A stretch of 64,000 nt of DNA from Falsiroseomonas stagni DSM 19981 (GCF_900114315.1 NZ_FOSQ01000006.1:186001-250000); one strand, 5' to 3'. Shown: positions 43,296 to 55,687, counted from the first letter of the stretch. Notes: generated by a model from the letters alone, not told the origin. Made by a program: numbers and translations.

Positions 43296-44659
43296 CGTCC
43301 ACGTCCCCCCGGTTGTGTGCCGCGGCCACCCAGCCGGGCCTTCTTGATCAGCCCCTCATACTGGTGCGCGAAGAGATGCGATTGCACCTGCGCCACCGTG
43401 TCCATGGTGACGGACACGATGATCAGCAGAGAGGTTCCGCCGAAGTAGAAGGGGACACCGTAATTCGCAATGAGAAGTTCGGGCAGGAGGCAGACGATCG
43501 ACAGGTAGATCGCACCCACCGCCGTCAGCCGCGTCAGCACCCGGTCGAAATACTGCGCCGTGGGCTGGCCCGGGCGGATGCCCGGCACGAAGCCGCCATA
43601 CTTGCGCAGATTGTCCGCCGTCTCCTGCGGATTGAAGACGACCGCCGTGTAGAAGAAGGCGAAGAAGACGATCAGGCCCAGATACATCGCCATGTAGAGC
43701 GGCTGGCCATGCGCCAGCAGGTTGGTGATGTCCGTCAGCCACGAGTCGCTCGCCCGATCCGTCTGGAAGGCCGCGAAGGTCGCGGGCAGCAGCAGAAGGG
43801 AGGAGGCGAAGATCGGCGGCATCACGCCGGCCGTGTTCAGCTTCAGCGGCAGGTGCGTGTTCTCGCCGCCGAACATGCGGTTGCCGACCTGGCGCTTCGG
43901 GTACTGCACGGGGATGCGGCGCTGCGCACGCTCCACGAACACCACGAAGGCAATGACGCCAAGCGCGACCAGCAGGAAGAAGATGATGAAGAAGGTGGAG
44001 AGCGCGCCCGTGCGGCCGAGTTCCAGGGTGCTGGCGAGGGCCGAGGGCAGGTTCGCCACGATGCCCGCGAAGATGATCAGGCTGATGCCGTTGCCGACGC
44101 CGCGCGCCGTGATCTGCTCGCCCAGCCACATCAGGAACATGGTGCCGCCGACAAGCGTGATGACGCAGGCCACGCGGAAGAACCAGCCGGGATCATGAAC
44201 GGCAGCGCCGAAGCTGCCACGCAGCGACTCAAGGCCGACCGCGATGCCGTAGGCCTGGAAGATGGCGATCACCAGCGTCAGGTAGCGGGTGTACTGGTTG
44301 AGCTTCTTGCGGCCCGACTCGCCTTCCTTCTTCAGCGCCTCCCATGACGGGATCGCCGCCGTCATCAGCTGCACGATGATGGAGGCAGAGATGTAGGGCA
44401 TGATGTTGAGGGCGAAGATCGTCATGCGCCCCAGCGAACCGCCGGTGAACATGTCGAACATGCCGAGGATGCCGCCACCCATCTGGGCAAGCAGTTCCCC
44501 CATCACGCCGGCATCGACGCCAGGCACCGGCACATAGGAGCCGATGCGGTAAACGATCAACGCGCCCAGAGTGAACCAGAGCCGACTCTTCAGCTCCGTC
44601 GCCTTGGCGAGCACGCCGAGGTTCAGATTGGCCGCAAGCTGTTCGGCGGCGGACGCCAT
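43292..44659 (-). CDS. secY: preprotein translocase subunit SecY
   Basis: A 455-residue ten-helix channel subunit of the Sec translocon. The start [20 protein letters not shown] is typical, followed by [34 protein letters not shown] and [17 protein letters not shown]. Its 5' end lies 164 bp from rplO, a longer spacing than usual, with two large hairpins in the gap. The spc operon otherwise continues normally to adk. Confidence 0.97.
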   Translation of the reverse strand: MASAAEQLAANLNLGVLAKATELKSRLWFTLGALIVYRIGSYVPVPGVDAGVMGELLAQMGGGILGMFDMFTGGSLGRMTIFALNIMPYISASIIVQLMTAAIPSWEALKKEGESGRKKLNQYTRYLTLVIAIFQAYGIAVGLESLRGSFGAAVHDPGWFFRVACVITLVGGTMFLMWLGEQITARGVGNGISLIIFAGIVANLPSALASTLELGRTGALSTFFIIFFLLVALGVIAFVVFVERAQRRIPVQYPKRQVGNRMFGGENTHLPLKLNTAGVMPPIFASSLLLLPATFAAFQTDRASDSWLTDITNLLAHGQPLYMAMYLGLIVFFAFFYTAVVFNPQETADNLRKYGGFVPGIRPGQPTAQYFDRVLTRLTAVGAIYLSIVCLLPELLIANYGVPFYFGGTSLLIIVSVTMDTVAQVQSHLFAHQYEGLIKKARLGGRGTQPGGRGR

Positions 44660-44678
44660 ACGCGATCCCTCCTCACGA

Positions 44679-44776
44679 CAACGGCGCCACCGGGGCCTGC
44701 CCTGAGGCAGACCCGGGACGCCGTTGCGCAACCCCCATCAATGTGCGGCCCCACCCGTTCGGGTTCAAGGGCCGCA
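44679..44776 (-). promoter_or_regulatory. two large hairpins in the rplO-secY gap
   Basis: Stem I pairs CAACGGCG (44679-44686) with CGCCGTTG (44719-44726), with an inner stem CTGCC/GGCAG. Stem II pairs TGCGGCCC (44744-44751) with GGGCCGCA (44769-44776) around an inner ACCC-GTTC-GGGT. No gene lies here. Position within the spc operon suggests attenuation or mRNA processing before secY. Confidence 0.5.
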
Positions 44777-44823
44777 TGACACCCGCCGCAACGCCGGACG
44801 GCGCGCGCCGGGCCATGTCAGGC

Positions 44824-45309
44824 TCAGCCTTCGGCCGCCGCCTCGGCGCCAAGGACAGTCACCTTGCCGCCTGCGGCCTCGATCGCCGCGAGCGCGGCGG
44901 CGGAGGCACCGGAGACGGTGATCGTCACGGCGCGGGTGATCTCACCGGTGCCGAGGAGGCGAACGCCGGCAAACTTCGGCGAGGAGCGAACCACGCCGGC
45001 AGCCTGCAGCATCGCCTCGTCGATCGCGCCCTCGGCCGGCAGGCGGCCATCGGCAATTGCCTTGTCCAGCGAGCCCAGGTTGAGCGGCGCATAGACCTTG
45101 CGGAAGATGTTGGTGAAGCCGCGCTTCGGAAGGCGGCGATAGATCGGGAGCTGACCGCCCTCGAACCCATTCAGCCGCACGCCGGTGCGCGCCTTCTGAC
45201 CCTTGACGCCACGGCCAGAGGTCTTGCCCTTGCCGGAGCCGATGCCGCGGCCGACGCGCTTGAACTTCGGGCGAGCGCCCTCGTTGTCGCGGATCTCGTT
45301 CAGCTTCAT
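44824..45309 (-). CDS. rplO: 50S ribosomal protein L15
   Basis: A 161-residue L15. [40 protein letters not shown] and [12 protein letters not shown] are characteristic of this late-assembly large-subunit protein. It follows rpmD by 4 bp and is separated from secY by an unusual structured gap. Confidence 0.97.
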   Translation of the reverse strand: MKLNEIRDNEGARPKFKRVGRGIGSGKGKTSGRGVKGQKARTGVRLNGFEGGQLPIYRRLPKRGFTNIFRKVYAPLNLGSLDKAIADGRLPAEGAIDEAMLQAAGVVRSSPKFAGVRLLGTGEITRAVTITVSGASAAALAAIEAAGGKVTVLGAEAAAEG

Positions 45310-45313
45310 CGGA

Positions 45314-45502
45314 TCAGCCCTCCACCTTCACCAGGTGCGCGACCTTGCGGATCATCCCGCGAACCGCGGGGGTATCCTCAAGCTCGCTCGACCGACGGAT
45401 CTTGTTCAGCCCGAGCCCGATCAGCGTCTCCCGCTGACCCGGCTTGCGACCGATCGGCGACCCGGTCTGGATCACCTTCACGGTCTTCTTCTCGTCAGAC
45501 AT
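45314..45502 (-). CDS. rpmD: 50S ribosomal protein L30
   Basis: A 62-residue L30. [20 protein letters not shown] and [20 protein letters not shown] with the VAHLVKVE end are diagnostic. It overlaps rpsE by eight bases, so translation is coupled. Confidence 0.96.
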   Translation of the reverse strand: MSDEKKTVKVIQTGSPIGRKPGQRETLIGLGLNKIRRSSELEDTPAVRGMIRKVAHLVKVEG

Positions 45503-46133
45503 TGGCACCCTCCGCCGCGGCGCCATCGGCCGCCGCGTCCTTGCGCGGGCCAAGCAGGTCGGAGACCTTCTTGCCACGCCGCGCCGCGACTGCCCGCGGG
45601 CTGGTGCACTTGCCCAGCGCCGCGAAAGTCGCCTTGACCATGTTATGCGGGTTCGTGGTGCCGGTGCACTTCGCGACAACGTCGCCCATGCCCAACGTCT
45701 CGAACACCGCGCGCATCGGACCGCCGGCGATGATGCCGGTACCGGCCGGCGCCGCCCGCAGGATCACGCGACCCGCGCCGAACTCACCGACCTGGTCGTG
45801 ATGCAGGGTGCGGCCCTCGCGCATCGGCACGCGGATCATGCCACGCTTGGCACGCTCCGTCGCCTTGCGGATCGCCTCCGGCACCTCGCGCGCCTTGCCG
45901 GCGCCCCAACCGACGCGGCCCTTCTGGTCGCCAACCACAACCAGCGCGGCGAAGCTGAAGCGACGACCGCCCTTCACCACCTTGGCCACGCGGTTGATGG
46001 TGACCAGCTTGTCCTTCAGCTCGTCGCCGTCCTGCCGTTCCTGCCGGTTGTCGTTGTTGCGATCCCGACCCCGGCCACGACGGCGATCACCCTCGCCGCC
46101 ACCTTCGCCGCCGCTCCGCGGTTCCCGTGCCAT
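45495..46133 (-). CDS. rpsE: 30S ribosomal protein S5
   Basis: A 212-residue S5, longer than the usual 165-190, mainly through a Gly/Arg/Asp-rich N-terminal extension ([20 protein letters not shown]) of about 40 residues. The core has [20 protein letters not shown], the dsRNA-binding-type region, and [20 protein letters not shown]. It acts in decoding accuracy and mRNA helicase activity. Extension function unknown. Confidence 0.96.
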   Translation of the reverse strand: MAREPRSGGEGGGEGDRRRGRGRDRNNDNRQERQDGDELKDKLVTINRVAKVVKGGRRFSFAALVVVGDQKGRVGWGAGKAREVPEAIRKATERAKRGMIRVPMREGRTLHHDQVGEFGAGRVILRAAPAGTGIIAGGPMRAVFETLGMGDVVAKCTGTTNPHNMVKATFAALGKCTSPRAVAARRGKKVSDLLGPRKDAAADGAAAEGANV

Positions 46134-46144
46134 ACCCGAACTCC

Positions 46145-46510
46145 TCAGAACGACAGGCCGCCCTCGCGGGCAGCCTCCGCGAGCGCCTTGACGCGGCCGT
46201 GGTAGATATAGGGCCCACGGTCGAACACCACCTCGGTCACGCCAGCGGCGAGCGCACGCTCCGCCACCAGCTTGCCGACCGCCGTCGCCGCATCCTTGTC
46301 GGCGCCGGTCTTCAGCCCTTCCCGCATCGGCTTCTCGATGGACGAAGCGGCGGCCACGGTGCGGCCCTGCTTGTCGTCGATCACCTGGGCGTAGATGTGC
46401 TTGCCGGAGCGGAACACGGACAGCCGCGGACGGCCACCGGACTTCTGCTTGAGCTGGTAGCGCAGCCGCGAACGGCGGCGCTCCGTCAGTGCGAGCTTCT
46501 TGTCGGCCAT
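46145..46510 (-). CDS. rplR: 50S ribosomal protein L18
   Basis: A 121-residue L18, a 5S rRNA-binding protein. [36 protein letters not shown] and [20 protein letters not shown] are diagnostic. Its start overlaps the rplF stop by one base (TAATG) and rpsE follows after 11 bp. Confidence 0.96.
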   Translation of the reverse strand: MADKKLALTERRRSRLRYQLKQKSGGRPRLSVFRSGKHIYAQVIDDKQGRTVAAASSIEKPMREGLKTGADKDAATAVGKLVAERALAAGVTEVVFDRGPYIYHGRVKALAEAAREGGLSF

Positions 46511-47043
46511 TACTTCTTCTTACCCTCCTTCCGGAGGATCACCTCGTCCGTGTACCGCACGCCCTTGCCCTTATAGGGCTCGGGGCCACGATACGCGCGG
46601 ATCTCCGCCGCAACCTGACCGACCTGGCGCTTGTCAGCGCCTTCCACCTTGATGGAAGTCGGCTTCTCGCAGGTGATCTTGATGCCCGTGGGGATCGCGT
46701 ACTTGATCTCGTGGCTGTAGCCGAGCGCGAGGACCAGGTCCTTGCCCTGCACAGCGGCACGATAGCCAGTACCGGTGATCTCCATGTTCTTGGTGAAGCC
46801 GGTGGAGACGCCCGTCACCATGCTCTGGATCAGGCTGCGGGTCGTGCCCCACATGGTGCGGGCCCGACGGTCCCCACCACGCGGCGCCACCGCGACCGTG
46901 CCGGCATCGATGGACACATCCACCTCATCCGTCAGGTCGAGCTTCAGCTCGCCATTCTTGCCCTTGGCGACGACGGTACGGCCCTGCAGCGCCACCTGGA
47001 CGCCAGCAGGAACGGGAACCGGGTATTTTCCGACGCGAGACAT
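46510..47043 (-). CDS. rplF: 50S ribosomal protein L6
   Basis: A 177-residue L6. [20 protein letters not shown] at the start and [24 protein letters not shown]-type end (last residues EGKKK) are typical; the start at 47043 was chosen in preference to a longer in-frame ORF. It binds 23S rRNA helix 97 near the factor-binding centre. Confidence 0.96.
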   Translation of the reverse strand: MSRVGKYPVPVPAGVQVALQGRTVVAKGKNGELKLDLTDEVDVSIDAGTVAVAPRGGDRRARTMWGTTRSLIQSMVTGVSTGFTKNMEITGTGYRAAVQGKDLVLALGYSHEIKYAIPTGIKITCEKPTSIKVEGADKRQVGQVAAEIRAYRGPEPYKGKGVRYTDEVILRKEGKKK

Positions 47044-47056
47044 GCTTTCCCTCCCG

Positions 47057-47455
47057 TCAGAACACGCGGCAGAGGACTTCGCCGCCAACATTGGCGCTGC
47101 GAGCCTCATTGTCGCTCATCACGCCCTTCGGCGTGGACAGGATCGAGATGCCGAGGCCGGAGTAGAACTTCGGCAGCTCCGCGATCTTCGAATAGACGCG
47201 CCGGCCAGGCTTGGAGACGCGAGCGATCTCCTTGATGGCGGGCTCGCCCTCCGAGTACTTCAGCTCGATGCTGATCACCTTCACGCCGGCGCGGACCTGT
47301 TCGGTCGACCAGCTGCGAATGTAACCCTCGCGCTTCAGGACCTCGAGCACGTTCTCACGCAGCTTGGAGGCAGGCGCAACGCAGCGGCTCTGCCGCGCGC
47401 TCTGCGCATTGCGGATGCGGGTGAGCAGGTCACCCAGCGGATCGGACAGCGACAT
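47057..47455 (-). CDS. rpsH: 30S ribosomal protein S8
   Basis: A 132-residue S8. [20 protein letters not shown] at the start, [20 protein letters not shown] and [20 protein letters not shown] at the end match. S8 is a central-domain 16S rRNA binder and in E. coli represses its own spc operon mRNA through the rplE leader; the repressor site was not checked here. Confidence 0.97.
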   Translation of the reverse strand: MSLSDPLGDLLTRIRNAQSARQSRCVAPASKLRENVLEVLKREGYIRSWSTEQVRAGVKVISIELKYSEGEPAIKEIARVSKPGRRVYSKIAELPKFYSGLGISILSTPKGVMSDNEARSANVGGEVLCRVF

Positions 47456-47467
47456 TCGCGGCCCTCC

Positions 47468-47773
47468 TTACCAGCTCGCCTTGACCAGGCCGGGGATCTG
47501 GCCGGTGTTGGCCATCTCCCGGAGCTGGTTCCGGCAAAGCTTGAATTTGCGGTAGTTGCCGCGGGGACGACCGGTCAGCTCGCAACGCAGGCGAACACGG
47601 TTCTTCGCACCGTTGCGGGGGAGCTGCGCGAGCTTCAGCGTCGCCTCGAAGCGGTCTTCCACCGGCAGCGTCCGGTCCATCACGATGCCCTTGAGGGCAG
47701 CGCGCTTCCCGGCGTGCAGCTTCGACAGCTTCTCACGACGCTTGTTCTTCTCGACAGACGAGGTCTTGGCCAT
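47468..47773 (-). CDS. rpsN: 30S ribosomal protein S14 (zinc-free, long form)
   Basis: A 101-residue S14 without the CXXC zinc motifs (only two isolated Cys), hence the C-minus long form usual in proteobacteria. [40 protein letters not shown] and [19 protein letters not shown] are diagnostic. It sits in the spc operon between rplE and rpsH. Confidence 0.97.
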   Translation of the reverse strand: MAKTSSVEKNKRREKLSKLHAGKRAALKGIVMDRTLPVEDRFEATLKLAQLPRNGAKNRVRLRCELTGRPRGNYRKFKLCRNQLREMANTGQIPGLVKASW

Positions 47774-47826
47774 GCCGTCTTAAACCCTCCGGAACCTGCT
47801 GGGCCACGCCCAGCGGTTTTCCAAAA

Positions 47827-48519
47827 TCAGTTGGCGAAAGGAAGCTCGAAAGCCTTGAGCAGGGCCTTCGCTTCCTTATCGGTCTTCGCGGTCGTCACGA
47901 ACTGGATGTCCATGCCGCGGACCGTGTCCACCTTGTCGTAGTTGATCTCGGGGAACACGATCTGCTCCTTCAGGCCCATGGCGAAGTTGCCACGGCCGTC
48001 GAAGCCCTTATTGCCCGGCAGGCCGCGGAAGTCACGCACGCGCGGCAGCGCGATCGTCACCAGGCGGTCCAGGAACTCGTACATCCGCGCCTTGCGCAGC
48101 GTGACCTTGCAGCCGATCGCCTGGCCTTCGCGGATCTTGAACCCCGCGATGGCCTTGCGGGCCTTGGTCTTCACCGGCTTCTGGCCGGCGATCGCCATCA
48201 GGTCGGATACGGCGGCATCAAGCTTCTTCTGGTCGCCGGCGGCTTCGCCGACGCCCATGTTGATGACGATCTTCTCCAGCTTCGGGACCTGCATCGCGTT
48301 CGCGTAGCCGAATTCGTCGGACAGGCGCTTGATCACCACCTCGTCGTAGAACTTCCGCAGGCGCGGCAGCTCAGCCGGGGAGGCAGCGGCAGGGCCGGCC
48401 TTCGCGACGGCCGCGGCCGCCGCGGGGGCAACCCGCTGCTCGCCCTTGGCCGCCGCGCCAGCGGCGGGCTTCTTCGCGGCGGGCTTGGAAGCCTTGCCGC
48501 CCTTCTTCGAGTCGCTCAT
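47827..48519 (-). CDS. rplE: 50S ribosomal protein L5 with Ala/Lys-rich N-terminal extension
   Basis: A 230-residue L5; most L5 are 178-190. The first 50 or so residues ([19 protein letters not shown]...) are an Ala/Lys/Pro-rich extension, then the normal domain begins at [20 protein letters not shown] and ends [20 protein letters not shown]5 binds 5S rRNA and the P-site tRNA. The frame is open throughout and the codon choice is the same as in the neighbours. It overlaps rplX upstream by four bases. Confidence 0.96.
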   Translation of the reverse strand: MSDSKKGGKASKPAAKKPAAGAAAKGEQRVAPAAAAAVAKAGPAAASPAELPRLRKFYDEVVIKRLSDEFGYANAMQVPKLEKIVINMGVGEAAGDQKKLDAAVSDLMAIAGQKPVKTKARKAIAGFKIREGQAIGCKVTLRKARMYEFLDRLVTIALPRVRDFRGLPGNKGFDGRGNFAMGLKEQIVFPEINYDKVDTVRGMDIQFVTTAKTDKEAKALLKAFELPFAN

Positions 48520-48836
48520 CGGTCGATCACCTCGCCGGAGGGCTTGGCCACGCGAACCTTGCGGCCATCCTCAAGCACCTTGAACCCCACCCGCGCGGGC
48601 TTGTCGGAGCTCGGGTCGATCAGCGCCAGATTGGAAAGGTCGATCGGACCCTCCTTCTCGACGATGCCGCCCGGCTTGCCCATGCCCTGCGGCTTGGTGT
48701 GGCGCTTCACCATGTTCACGCCCTGCACAAAGGCGCGGTTTTCCTCGGGCACCACGCGGATGACGTCCCCGCGCTTGCCCTTGTCGCGACCGGCCAGAAC
48801 CTGGACCCGGTCGCCCTTCTTGATCTTAGCGGCCAT
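48516..48836 (-). CDS. rplX: 50S ribosomal protein L24
   Basis: A 106-residue L24. [20 protein letters not shown] with KOW motif, then [20 protein letters not shown] and [14 protein letters not shown]. It is an early-assembly protein for the large subunit. The stop overlaps rplE by ATGA. Confidence 0.96.
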   Translation of the reverse strand: MAAKIKKGDRVQVLAGRDKGKRGDVIRVVPEENRAFVQGVNMVKRHTKPQGMGKPGGIVEKEGPIDLSNLALIDPSSDKPARVGFKVLEDGRKVRVAKPSGEVIDR

Positions 48837-48840
48837 GGCC

Positions 48841-49209
48841 TTACAGGACCTCCGGCGCCAGCGAGATGATCTTCATGAACTTCTTGCCGCGCAATTCGCG
48901 CACGACCGGTCCGAAGATGCGGGTGCCGATCGGCTCGCCCTGCTTGTTGATCAGCACGGCGGCGTTGTTGTCGAAGCGGATCGCGGAACCGTCGATACGC
49001 CGCACGGGATAGGACGTGCGGACGATGACGGCGCGATGCACCTCACCCTTCTTCACCTTGGCGCGCGGGATCGCTTCCTTGATGGAAACGACGATCACGT
49101 CGCCGACGGACGCCGTCTTCCGCTTCGACCCGCCCAGCACCTTGATGCACTGGACGCGGCGCGCACCGGAATTGTCGGCGACGTCGAGGTTGGATTCGAC
49201 CTGGATCAT
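48841..49209 (-). CDS. rplN: 50S ribosomal protein L14
   Basis: A 122-residue L14. [40 protein letters not shown] and [20 protein letters not shown] are diagnostic. It makes bridge contacts with 16S rRNA. It lies 4 bp upstream of rplX. Confidence 0.97.
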   Translation of the reverse strand: MIQVESNLDVADNSGARRVQCIKVLGGSKRKTASVGDVIVVSIKEAIPRAKVKKGEVHRAVIVRTSYPVRRIDGSAIRFDNNAAVLINKQGEPIGTRIFGPVVRELRGKKFMKIISLAPEVL

Positions 49210-49224
49210 GTCCTGCTCCCGGCC

Positions 49225-49536
49225 TCAGACCGCTGCCGACTGCGTCGCCGGCGAGTCCGCGACGACGGGGGCGGAGAAGCCCTCCGGCCGTTCGACGGCA
49301 GCGCCGTTGCGCACGACAACCAGCCAGGTCTTGGTCTTGCTGATCGGGCGGCACTCCTCGATCGACACCACGTCGCCTTCCTTGCACAGGTTGGCTTCGT
49401 CATGCGCGGCATACTTCTTCGAGCGCCGGATGAACTTCTTGTAGAGCGGATGCATCACGCGACGCTCGACAAGGACGGTCACCGTCTTGTCGGTCTTGTC
49501 GCTGACCACCCGGCCCGTGAGGACGCGCCTCGGCAT
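49225..49536 (-). CDS. rpsQ: 30S ribosomal protein S17 with C-terminal extension
   Basis: A 103-residue S17 (about 82-88 is usual). [20 protein letters not shown] and [20 protein letters not shown] with [13 protein letters not shown] are the core; the last 20 residues ([20 protein letters not shown]) are an added low-complexity tail. It is a primary binder of 16S rRNA. Confidence 0.95.
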   Translation of the reverse strand: MPRRVLTGRVVSDKTDKTVTVLVERRVMHPLYKKFIRRSKKYAAHDEANLCKEGDVVSIEECRPISKTKTWLVVVRNGAAVERPEGFSAPVVADSPATQSAAV

Positions 49537-49548
49537 CGTCCGGCCCCC

Positions 49549-49764
49549 TTAAGCTTGTTTCGCCGCAGCGCGGGAGCGCTCGGCCATGATCGTCTTCACC
49601 CGCGCGATGTCACGCCGCACCTGCTTGATGCGGCCCGTCGCCTCGAGCTGGCCGGTCGCCCGCTGGAAGCGCAGGTTGAACTGCTCCTTCCGAAGGCCAA
49701 CCAGCATATCCTGCAGCTCGTCCGGGGTCTTCGCCCGGACGTCCGCGATCTTGGTCTCAGCCAT
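49549..49764 (-). CDS. rpmC: 50S ribosomal protein L29
   Basis: A 71-residue L29. [20 protein letters not shown] and [20 protein letters not shown] are diagnostic. It forms part of the nascent-chain exit region. It overlaps closely with rplP (1-bp gap). Confidence 0.96.
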   Translation of the reverse strand: MAETKIADVRAKTPDELQDMLVGLRKEQFNLRFQRATGQLEATGRIKQVRRDIARVKTIMAERSRAAAKQA

Positions 49765-49765
49765 C

Positions 49766-50194
49766 TCAGGCCTCCGCCGGCGAAGCGCCGAGGCGCGTCA
49801 CGATCTTCGTCTTGATCGGCAGCTTGGCGGCACCGAGAGCGAGAGCCTCGCGCGCGATGTCGTTGGAGACGCCGTCCAGCTCGAACATGATGCGGCCCGG
49901 CTTCACCCGTGCCACCCAATACTCAGGCGCGCCCTTGCCGGAGCCCATTCGGACTTCGGCCGGCTTCGTGGAGACGGGCACATCCGGGAAGATCCGGATC
50001 CACACGCGCCCCTGGCGCTTCATCGCGCGAGTGATCGCACGACGAGCCGCCTCGATCTGGCGCGCCGTCACCCGCTCGGGCTCCAGCGCCTTCAGGCCGA
50101 AACCGCCGAAGGTCAGCGTGAAGCCACCCTTGGCGACGCCCTTGATGCGGCCCTTATGGGCCTTTCGATAAGTAGTCCGCTTCGGCTGCAGCAT
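49766..50194 (-). CDS. rplP: 50S ribosomal protein L16
   Basis: A 142-residue L16. [20 protein letters not shown] and [20 protein letters not shown] with [20 protein letters not shown] are diagnostic. L16 shapes the A-site tRNA elbow contact. It lies between rpsC and rpmC. Confidence 0.97.
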   Translation of the reverse strand: MLQPKRTTYRKAHKGRIKGVAKGGFTLTFGGFGLKALEPERVTARQIEAARRAITRAMKRQGRVWIRIFPDVPVSTKPAEVRMGSGKGAPEYWVARVKPGRIMFELDGVSNDIAREALALGAAKLPIKTKIVTRLGASPAEA

Positions 50195-50207
50195 GTCACA
50201 TCATTCC

Positions 50208-50885
50208 TCAGCGCTGCGGGGCCTGTTCCGCGGCGCGCTTGTCCTGCGCCATCGGATCATGGGCCATCACCTCGCCCTTGAAGATCCACACCTTCACACC
50301 GCAGGTGCCATAGGTGGTCTTCGCCGTCGCGGTACCGAAATCGATATCGGCGCGGAGGGTATGCAGGGGCACGCGGCCCTCGCGGTACCATTCCATGCGC
50401 GCGATCTCCGCCCCGCCCAGACGGCCGGAGCAGTTGATGCGGATGCCGCCAGCGCCGAGGCGCATGGCAGACTGCACGGCGCGCTTCATCGCGCGGCGGA
50501 ACGCCACGCGGCGCTCCAGCTGCTGCGCGATGCTTTCCGCCACCAGCGTGCTGTCGATTTCCGGCTTACGGATCTCGACGATGTTCAGGGACACCTCGGC
50601 CCCGGCCATCTTCGCCAGGTCCTTGCGCAGGTTCTCGATGTCCGCGCCCTTCTTGCCGATCACGACGCCCGGGCGGGCGGCATGGATCGTCACGCGGGGC
50701 TTCTTGGCCGGACGCTCAATTACCACGCGGGAAACGCCGGCGCCCTTCAGGCGGTCGCGCAGCGTCTTCCGGAGCTTCAGGTCCTCATGCAGCATCCGCG
50801 CATAGTCAGCGCTGGCGAACCAGCGGCTGTCCCAGGTGCGGTTGATGCCGAGCCGGAGCCCGATCGGATTGACTTTGTGACCCAT
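50208..50885 (-). CDS. rpsC: 30S ribosomal protein S3
   Basis: A 225-residue S3. [20 protein letters not shown] at the start, a KH-domain GxxG in [20 protein letters not shown], and [21 protein letters not shown]. It lines the mRNA entry channel. It follows rplV by one base. Confidence 0.97.
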   Translation of the reverse strand: MGHKVNPIGLRLGINRTWDSRWFASADYARMLHEDLKLRKTLRDRLKGAGVSRVVIERPAKKPRVTIHAARPGVVIGKKGADIENLRKDLAKMAGAEVSLNIVEIRKPEIDSTLVAESIAQQLERRVAFRRAMKRAVQSAMRLGAGGIRINCSGRLGGAEIARMEWYREGRVPLHTLRADIDFGTATAKTTYGTCGVKVWIFKGEVMAHDPMAQDKRAAEQAPQR

Positions 50886-50886
50886 G

Positions 50887-51291
50887 TTACGCGGCCTCCT
50901 GCTGTGCCGCCGGCGCCTGCACCGTCTGCTCGGCCACCACGATCTTGAGATGGCTGAACCACTTCTCGACGCGCGCCGAACGACCGCGACCGCGGGCGTG
51001 GAAGCGCTTCATCACCACGGCGCGCCCGACCTCGGCCTTGGTGACGACCAGGCGGTCGACATCCAGGCTGTGGTTGTTCTCGGCGTTCGCGATGGCGCTT
51101 TCCAGCGTCTTGCGGACGGTCTGCGCGATCCGGCGCTTGGAGAAGATCAGCGTCGCGACGGCGTCCTGCGCCGTGCGGCCGCGGATCAGCCCCGCCACCA
51201 GGTTCAGCTTGCGCGGGCTGACACGAATGTTCTTCGTGATCGCCTGCGCCTCGGTCTCCTCGAGACCGCGTTCGTGCTTCGGCTTGCTCAT
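50887..51291 (-). CDS. rplV: 50S ribosomal protein L22
   Basis: A 134-residue L22. [40 protein letters not shown] and [20 protein letters not shown] are diagnostic; its hairpin lines the exit tunnel. The Ala/Gln C-terminal tail ([13 protein letters not shown]) is longer than in E. coli. Confidence 0.96.
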   Translation of the reverse strand: MSKPKHERGLEETEAQAITKNIRVSPRKLNLVAGLIRGRTAQDAVATLIFSKRRIAQTVRKTLESAIANAENNHSLDVDRLVVTKAEVGRAVVMKRFHARGRGRSARVEKWFSHLKIVVAEQTVQAPAAQQEAA

Positions 51292-51292
51292 G

Positions 51293-51571
51293 TCAGCCCC
51301 GCTTGGCCTTCTTGTCGGCCGAATGGCCGGTGAAGGTCCGCGTCGGCGAGAATTCGCCGAACTTGTGGCCCACCATGTTCTCGTTCACCTGCACCGGGAT
51401 GAACTTCTTCCCGTTGTAGACGCCGAAGGTCAGGCCGACGAACTGCGGCAGGATCGTGCTGCGGCGGGACCAGATCTTGATGATCTCGTTCCGCCCCGAA
51501 CCACGGGCCGCCTCTGCCTTGTTGAGCAGGTAGCCGTCAACGAACGGCCCCTTCCAGACGCTGCGCGACAT
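51293..51571 (-). CDS. rpsS: 30S ribosomal protein S19
   Basis: A 92-residue S19. [20 protein letters not shown] and [20 protein letters not shown] are diagnostic. It is a head protein touching S13 and the A-site. It follows rplB by 6 bp. Confidence 0.97.
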   Translation of the reverse strand: MSRSVWKGPFVDGYLLNKAEAARGSGRNEIIKIWSRRSTILPQFVGLTFGVYNGKKFIPVQVNENMVGHKFGEFSPTRTFTGHSADKKAKRG

Positions 51572-51577
51572 CGCCGA

Positions 51578-52411
51578 TCAGCCCTTCGTCGCGTTACGGC
51601 GCCGGACGATGAGCCGGTCCGTGCGCTTGTTGTTGCGGGTCTTGGCACCCTTGGTGGGCTTGCCCCACGGGGTGACCGGGTGGCGACCGCCGGAGGTCCG
51701 GCCTTCACCACCACCATGCGGGTGGTCGACCGGGTTCATCACGACGCCGCGGACATGCGGGCGGAAGCCCATCCACCGCGTGCGGCCGGCCTTGCCGATC
51801 TGCTGGTTGCTGTTGTCCGGGTTGGACACCGCACCGATCGTCGCCATGCACTCGGAGCGCACCAGGCGGAGCTCCCCGGACATCAGCTTGACCTGCGCGT
51901 AGCCCGCATCCTTGCCGACCAGCTGGCAATAGGTGCCAGCGGAACGGCCGACCTTGGCACCGGCGCCCGGCTTCAGTTCCACGCAATGCACGATCGTGCC
52001 CACGGGGATGTTGGCCAACGGCATCGCGTTGCCCGGCTTGATGTCCGCCTTCTCGGCGGCAATCACCTGGTCGCCCGCCTTCAGGCGCTGCGGCGCGATG
52101 ATGTAGGACAGCTCGCCATCCGCATACTTCAGCAGCGCGATCCAGGCCGACCGGTTGGGGTCGTATTCCAGGCGCTCGACCGTCGCGGGGACGTCGAACT
52201 TCCGGCGCTTGAAGTCCACGATGCGGTAGGACTGCTTGTGTCCACCGCCCCGGAACCGGACCGTCGTGCGGCCCAGGTTGTTGCGGCCGCCGGAGTGCGA
52301 CTTGCCTTCGGTCAGGCCCTTGACCGGCTTGCCCTTCCACAGGTCGGAACGGTCCACCAGGACCGTGCCGCGCAGTGACGGAGTGACCGGGTTGAAATTC
52401 TTCAATGCCAT
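51578..52411 (-). CDS. rplB: 50S ribosomal protein L2
   Basis: A 277-residue L2. [40 protein letters not shown] and the C-terminal [20 protein letters not shown], which holds the conserved His near the peptidyl transferase centre. The start at 52411 is used; an upstream in-frame ATG lacks support. It lies between rplW and rpsS. Confidence 0.97.
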   Translation of the reverse strand: MALKNFNPVTPSLRGTVLVDRSDLWKGKPVKGLTEGKSHSGGRNNLGRTTVRFRGGGHKQSYRIVDFKRRKFDVPATVERLEYDPNRSAWIALLKYADGELSYIIAPQRLKAGDQVIAAEKADIKPGNAMPLANIPVGTIVHCVELKPGAGAKVGRSAGTYCQLVGKDAGYAQVKLMSGELRLVRSECMATIGAVSNPDNSNQQIGKAGRTRWMGFRPHVRGVVMNPVDHPHGGGEGRTSGGRHPVTPWGKPTKGAKTRNNKRTDRLIVRRRNATKG

Positions 52412-52415
52412 GGCG

Positions 52416-52748
52416 TCACGCAAGCCCCGTCGTGAGGTCGATGGTCTGGCCCGCCTGGAGCGTCACCACCGCCTTCTTCCAATCGGAACGCTGGCCGGGA
52501 CGGCCGCGGAACCGCTTGGTCTTGCCCTTCATGACCAGCGTGTTCACCGCCTCGACCTTGACGTTGAACAGCTTCTCGACCGCCGCCTTGATCTCGGGCT
52601 TGGTCGCATCCGTCGTCACCTTGAAGGTGACCTGGCTGGCCTCGTTCAGGCGCGTCGCCTTCTCCGTCACCACCGGCGACAGGATGACCTGGTAGACGCG
52701 CTCCGCCGACAGCTGGACGCCGCGCGGCTTGGTTGCGGTCTCGCTCAT
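52416..52748 (-). CDS. rplW: 50S ribosomal protein L23
   Basis: A 110-residue L23. [20 protein letters not shown] and [20 protein letters not shown] are diagnostic. L23 is the docking site for trigger factor and SRP at the exit tunnel. It overlaps rplD by ATGA. Confidence 0.97.
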   Translation of the reverse strand: MSETATKPRGVQLSAERVYQVILSPVVTEKATRLNEASQVTFKVTTDATKPEIKAAVEKLFNVKVEAVNTLVMKGKTKRFRGRPGQRSDWKKAVVTLQAGQTIDLTTGLA

Positions 52749-53395
52749 TCGGCGGACTCCTTGTCCGAGCCGTTCAGGCGCGCCGACAGGGCCTCCACGC
52801 CGGCGCGCGTCACCGCGAGCACGTCATGGTTCAGGATGTCGTACACATTGGCGCCGACCGTCGGCATCACCTGCACCTTCGGGATGTTGCGGGTGATGCG
52901 GGCGAAACCCTCATCCACCGTCGCATCCACCACCAGGGCGCTGGTCCAGCCAAGCTTCTTCAGCTGGGCGGCAAGCGCCGCGGTCTTCGCACCCTCACCG
53001 GCCGCGGCGGCGTCGAGCACCACCAGCTTGCCGGCCGCCTGCTTGGCGGAGAGCGCGCTGATCAGGCCGAGGCGACGGACCTTCTTGTTCAGGCTGTATT
53101 CGTGGCTGCGCACCACGGGGCCGTGCACGACACCACCCTTGCGGTACTGCGGCGCACGCAGAGAGCCCTGACGGGCATTGCCCGTGCCCTTCTGGCGGTA
53201 GGGCTTCTTGGTCGTGCCGGAGACCTCGCCCATGCCCTTGGCCTTGTGGGTGCCGGCGCGGCGCTTGGCCAGCTGCCAGTGGACCACACGGGCCATGATG
53301 TCGGCGCGCGGCGCGGCGCCGAACAGCGCCTCCGGCAGCTCGATCTCGCCCGCGGGGGCGTTGTCGAGCGTGATGACGGGAACCTGGATCGCCAT
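52745..53395 (-). CDS. rplD: 50S ribosomal protein L4
   Basis: A 216-residue L4. [40 protein letters not shown] and [16 protein letters not shown] are diagnostic. In E. coli L4 also represses the S10 operon at its leader; no S10-leader-like hairpin was seen here since rpsJ follows tuf directly. Confidence 0.97.
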   Translation of the reverse strand: MAIQVPVITLDNAPAGEIELPEALFGAAPRADIMARVVHWQLAKRRAGTHKAKGMGEVSGTTKKPYRQKGTGNARQGSLRAPQYRKGGVVHGPVVRSHEYSLNKKVRRLGLISALSAKQAAGKLVVLDAAAAGEGAKTAALAAQLKKLGWTSALVVDATVDEGFARITRNIPKVQVMPTVGANVYDILNHDVLAVTRAGVEALSARLNGSDKESAE

Positions 53396-53399
53396 GATC

Positions 53400-54107
53400 T
53401 TACCCCTGCGCCCCGGCTTCGGCCGCCAGACCAGCGGGGTACGGCGCGTCGGCGTGGCGGGCGCGCTTCACAGCGTCCTTCACCAGCACGTAGCTGCCCG
53501 TGGCACCCGGGATCGCGCCCTTGACCAGCAGCAGGCCGCGCTCCGCATCGTGGCCCGCGACCACCAGGTTCTGGGTGGTCACGCGCTCAACGCCGAGATG
53601 GCCGGCCATCTTCTTGTTCTTGAAGGTCTTGCCCGGATCCTGGCGGTTGCCGGTGGAGCCGTGCGAACGGTGGCTGATCGACACGCCGTGAGAGGCTTCG
53701 AGGCCCGAGAAGTTCCAGCGCTTCATGGCGCCGGCAAAACCCTTGCCCTTCGTCACGCCGGTGACGTCGACCTTCTGGCCCTTCACGAAATGCTCGACCG
53801 AGAGCTTCGCGCCAGGCGCCAGCACCGCGTCGTCAGCGACGCGGAACTCGACGGTCTTGCGCGGCGCCTCGACGCCAGCCTTCGCGAAATGGCCCTTCTG
53901 GGGCTTCGTCACGTTCTTCGGCTTCGCGCGGCCGATACCGACCTGGAGGGCGACGTAGCCATCCTTCTCGGCCGTGCGCTGCGCGATCACCCGCACCTCA
54001 TCGAGGTGCAGGACAGTGACGGGGACGGTCGAGCCGTCCTCATTGAACAGCCGGGTCATCCCCAGCTTGCGGGCGATCAGCCCGGTGCGACCCACTTGGG
54101 CGGGCAT
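53400..54107 (-). CDS. rplC: 50S ribosomal protein L3
   Basis: A 235-residue L3. [20 protein letters not shown] and [20 protein letters not shown] with [14 protein letters not shown] are diagnostic. It is one of the first proteins in large-subunit assembly and reaches to the peptidyl transferase centre. The Ala/Gly C-terminal tail ([11 protein letters not shown]) is extra. Confidence 0.97.
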   Translation of the reverse strand: MPAQVGRTGLIARKLGMTRLFNEDGSTVPVTVLHLDEVRVIAQRTAEKDGYVALQVGIGRAKPKNVTKPQKGHFAKAGVEAPRKTVEFRVADDAVLAPGAKLSVEHFVKGQKVDVTGVTKGKGFAGAMKRWNFSGLEASHGVSISHRSHGSTGNRQDPGKTFKNKKMAGHLGVERVTTQNLVVAGHDAERGLLLVKGAIPGATGSYVLVKDAVKRARHADAPYPAGLAAEAGAQG

Positions 54108-54128
54108 GGTACTATCCTCTCCCGCCGC

Positions 54129-54437
<309 letters not shown>

Positions 54438-54470
54438 GGCGCTCTGGCCCGTATCCCTTCGCGTCGCCGC

Positions 54471-55658
<1,188 letters not shown>

Positions 55659-55687
55659 TGCTTCAGGTCCTCAGGATCGGGTCGTGT

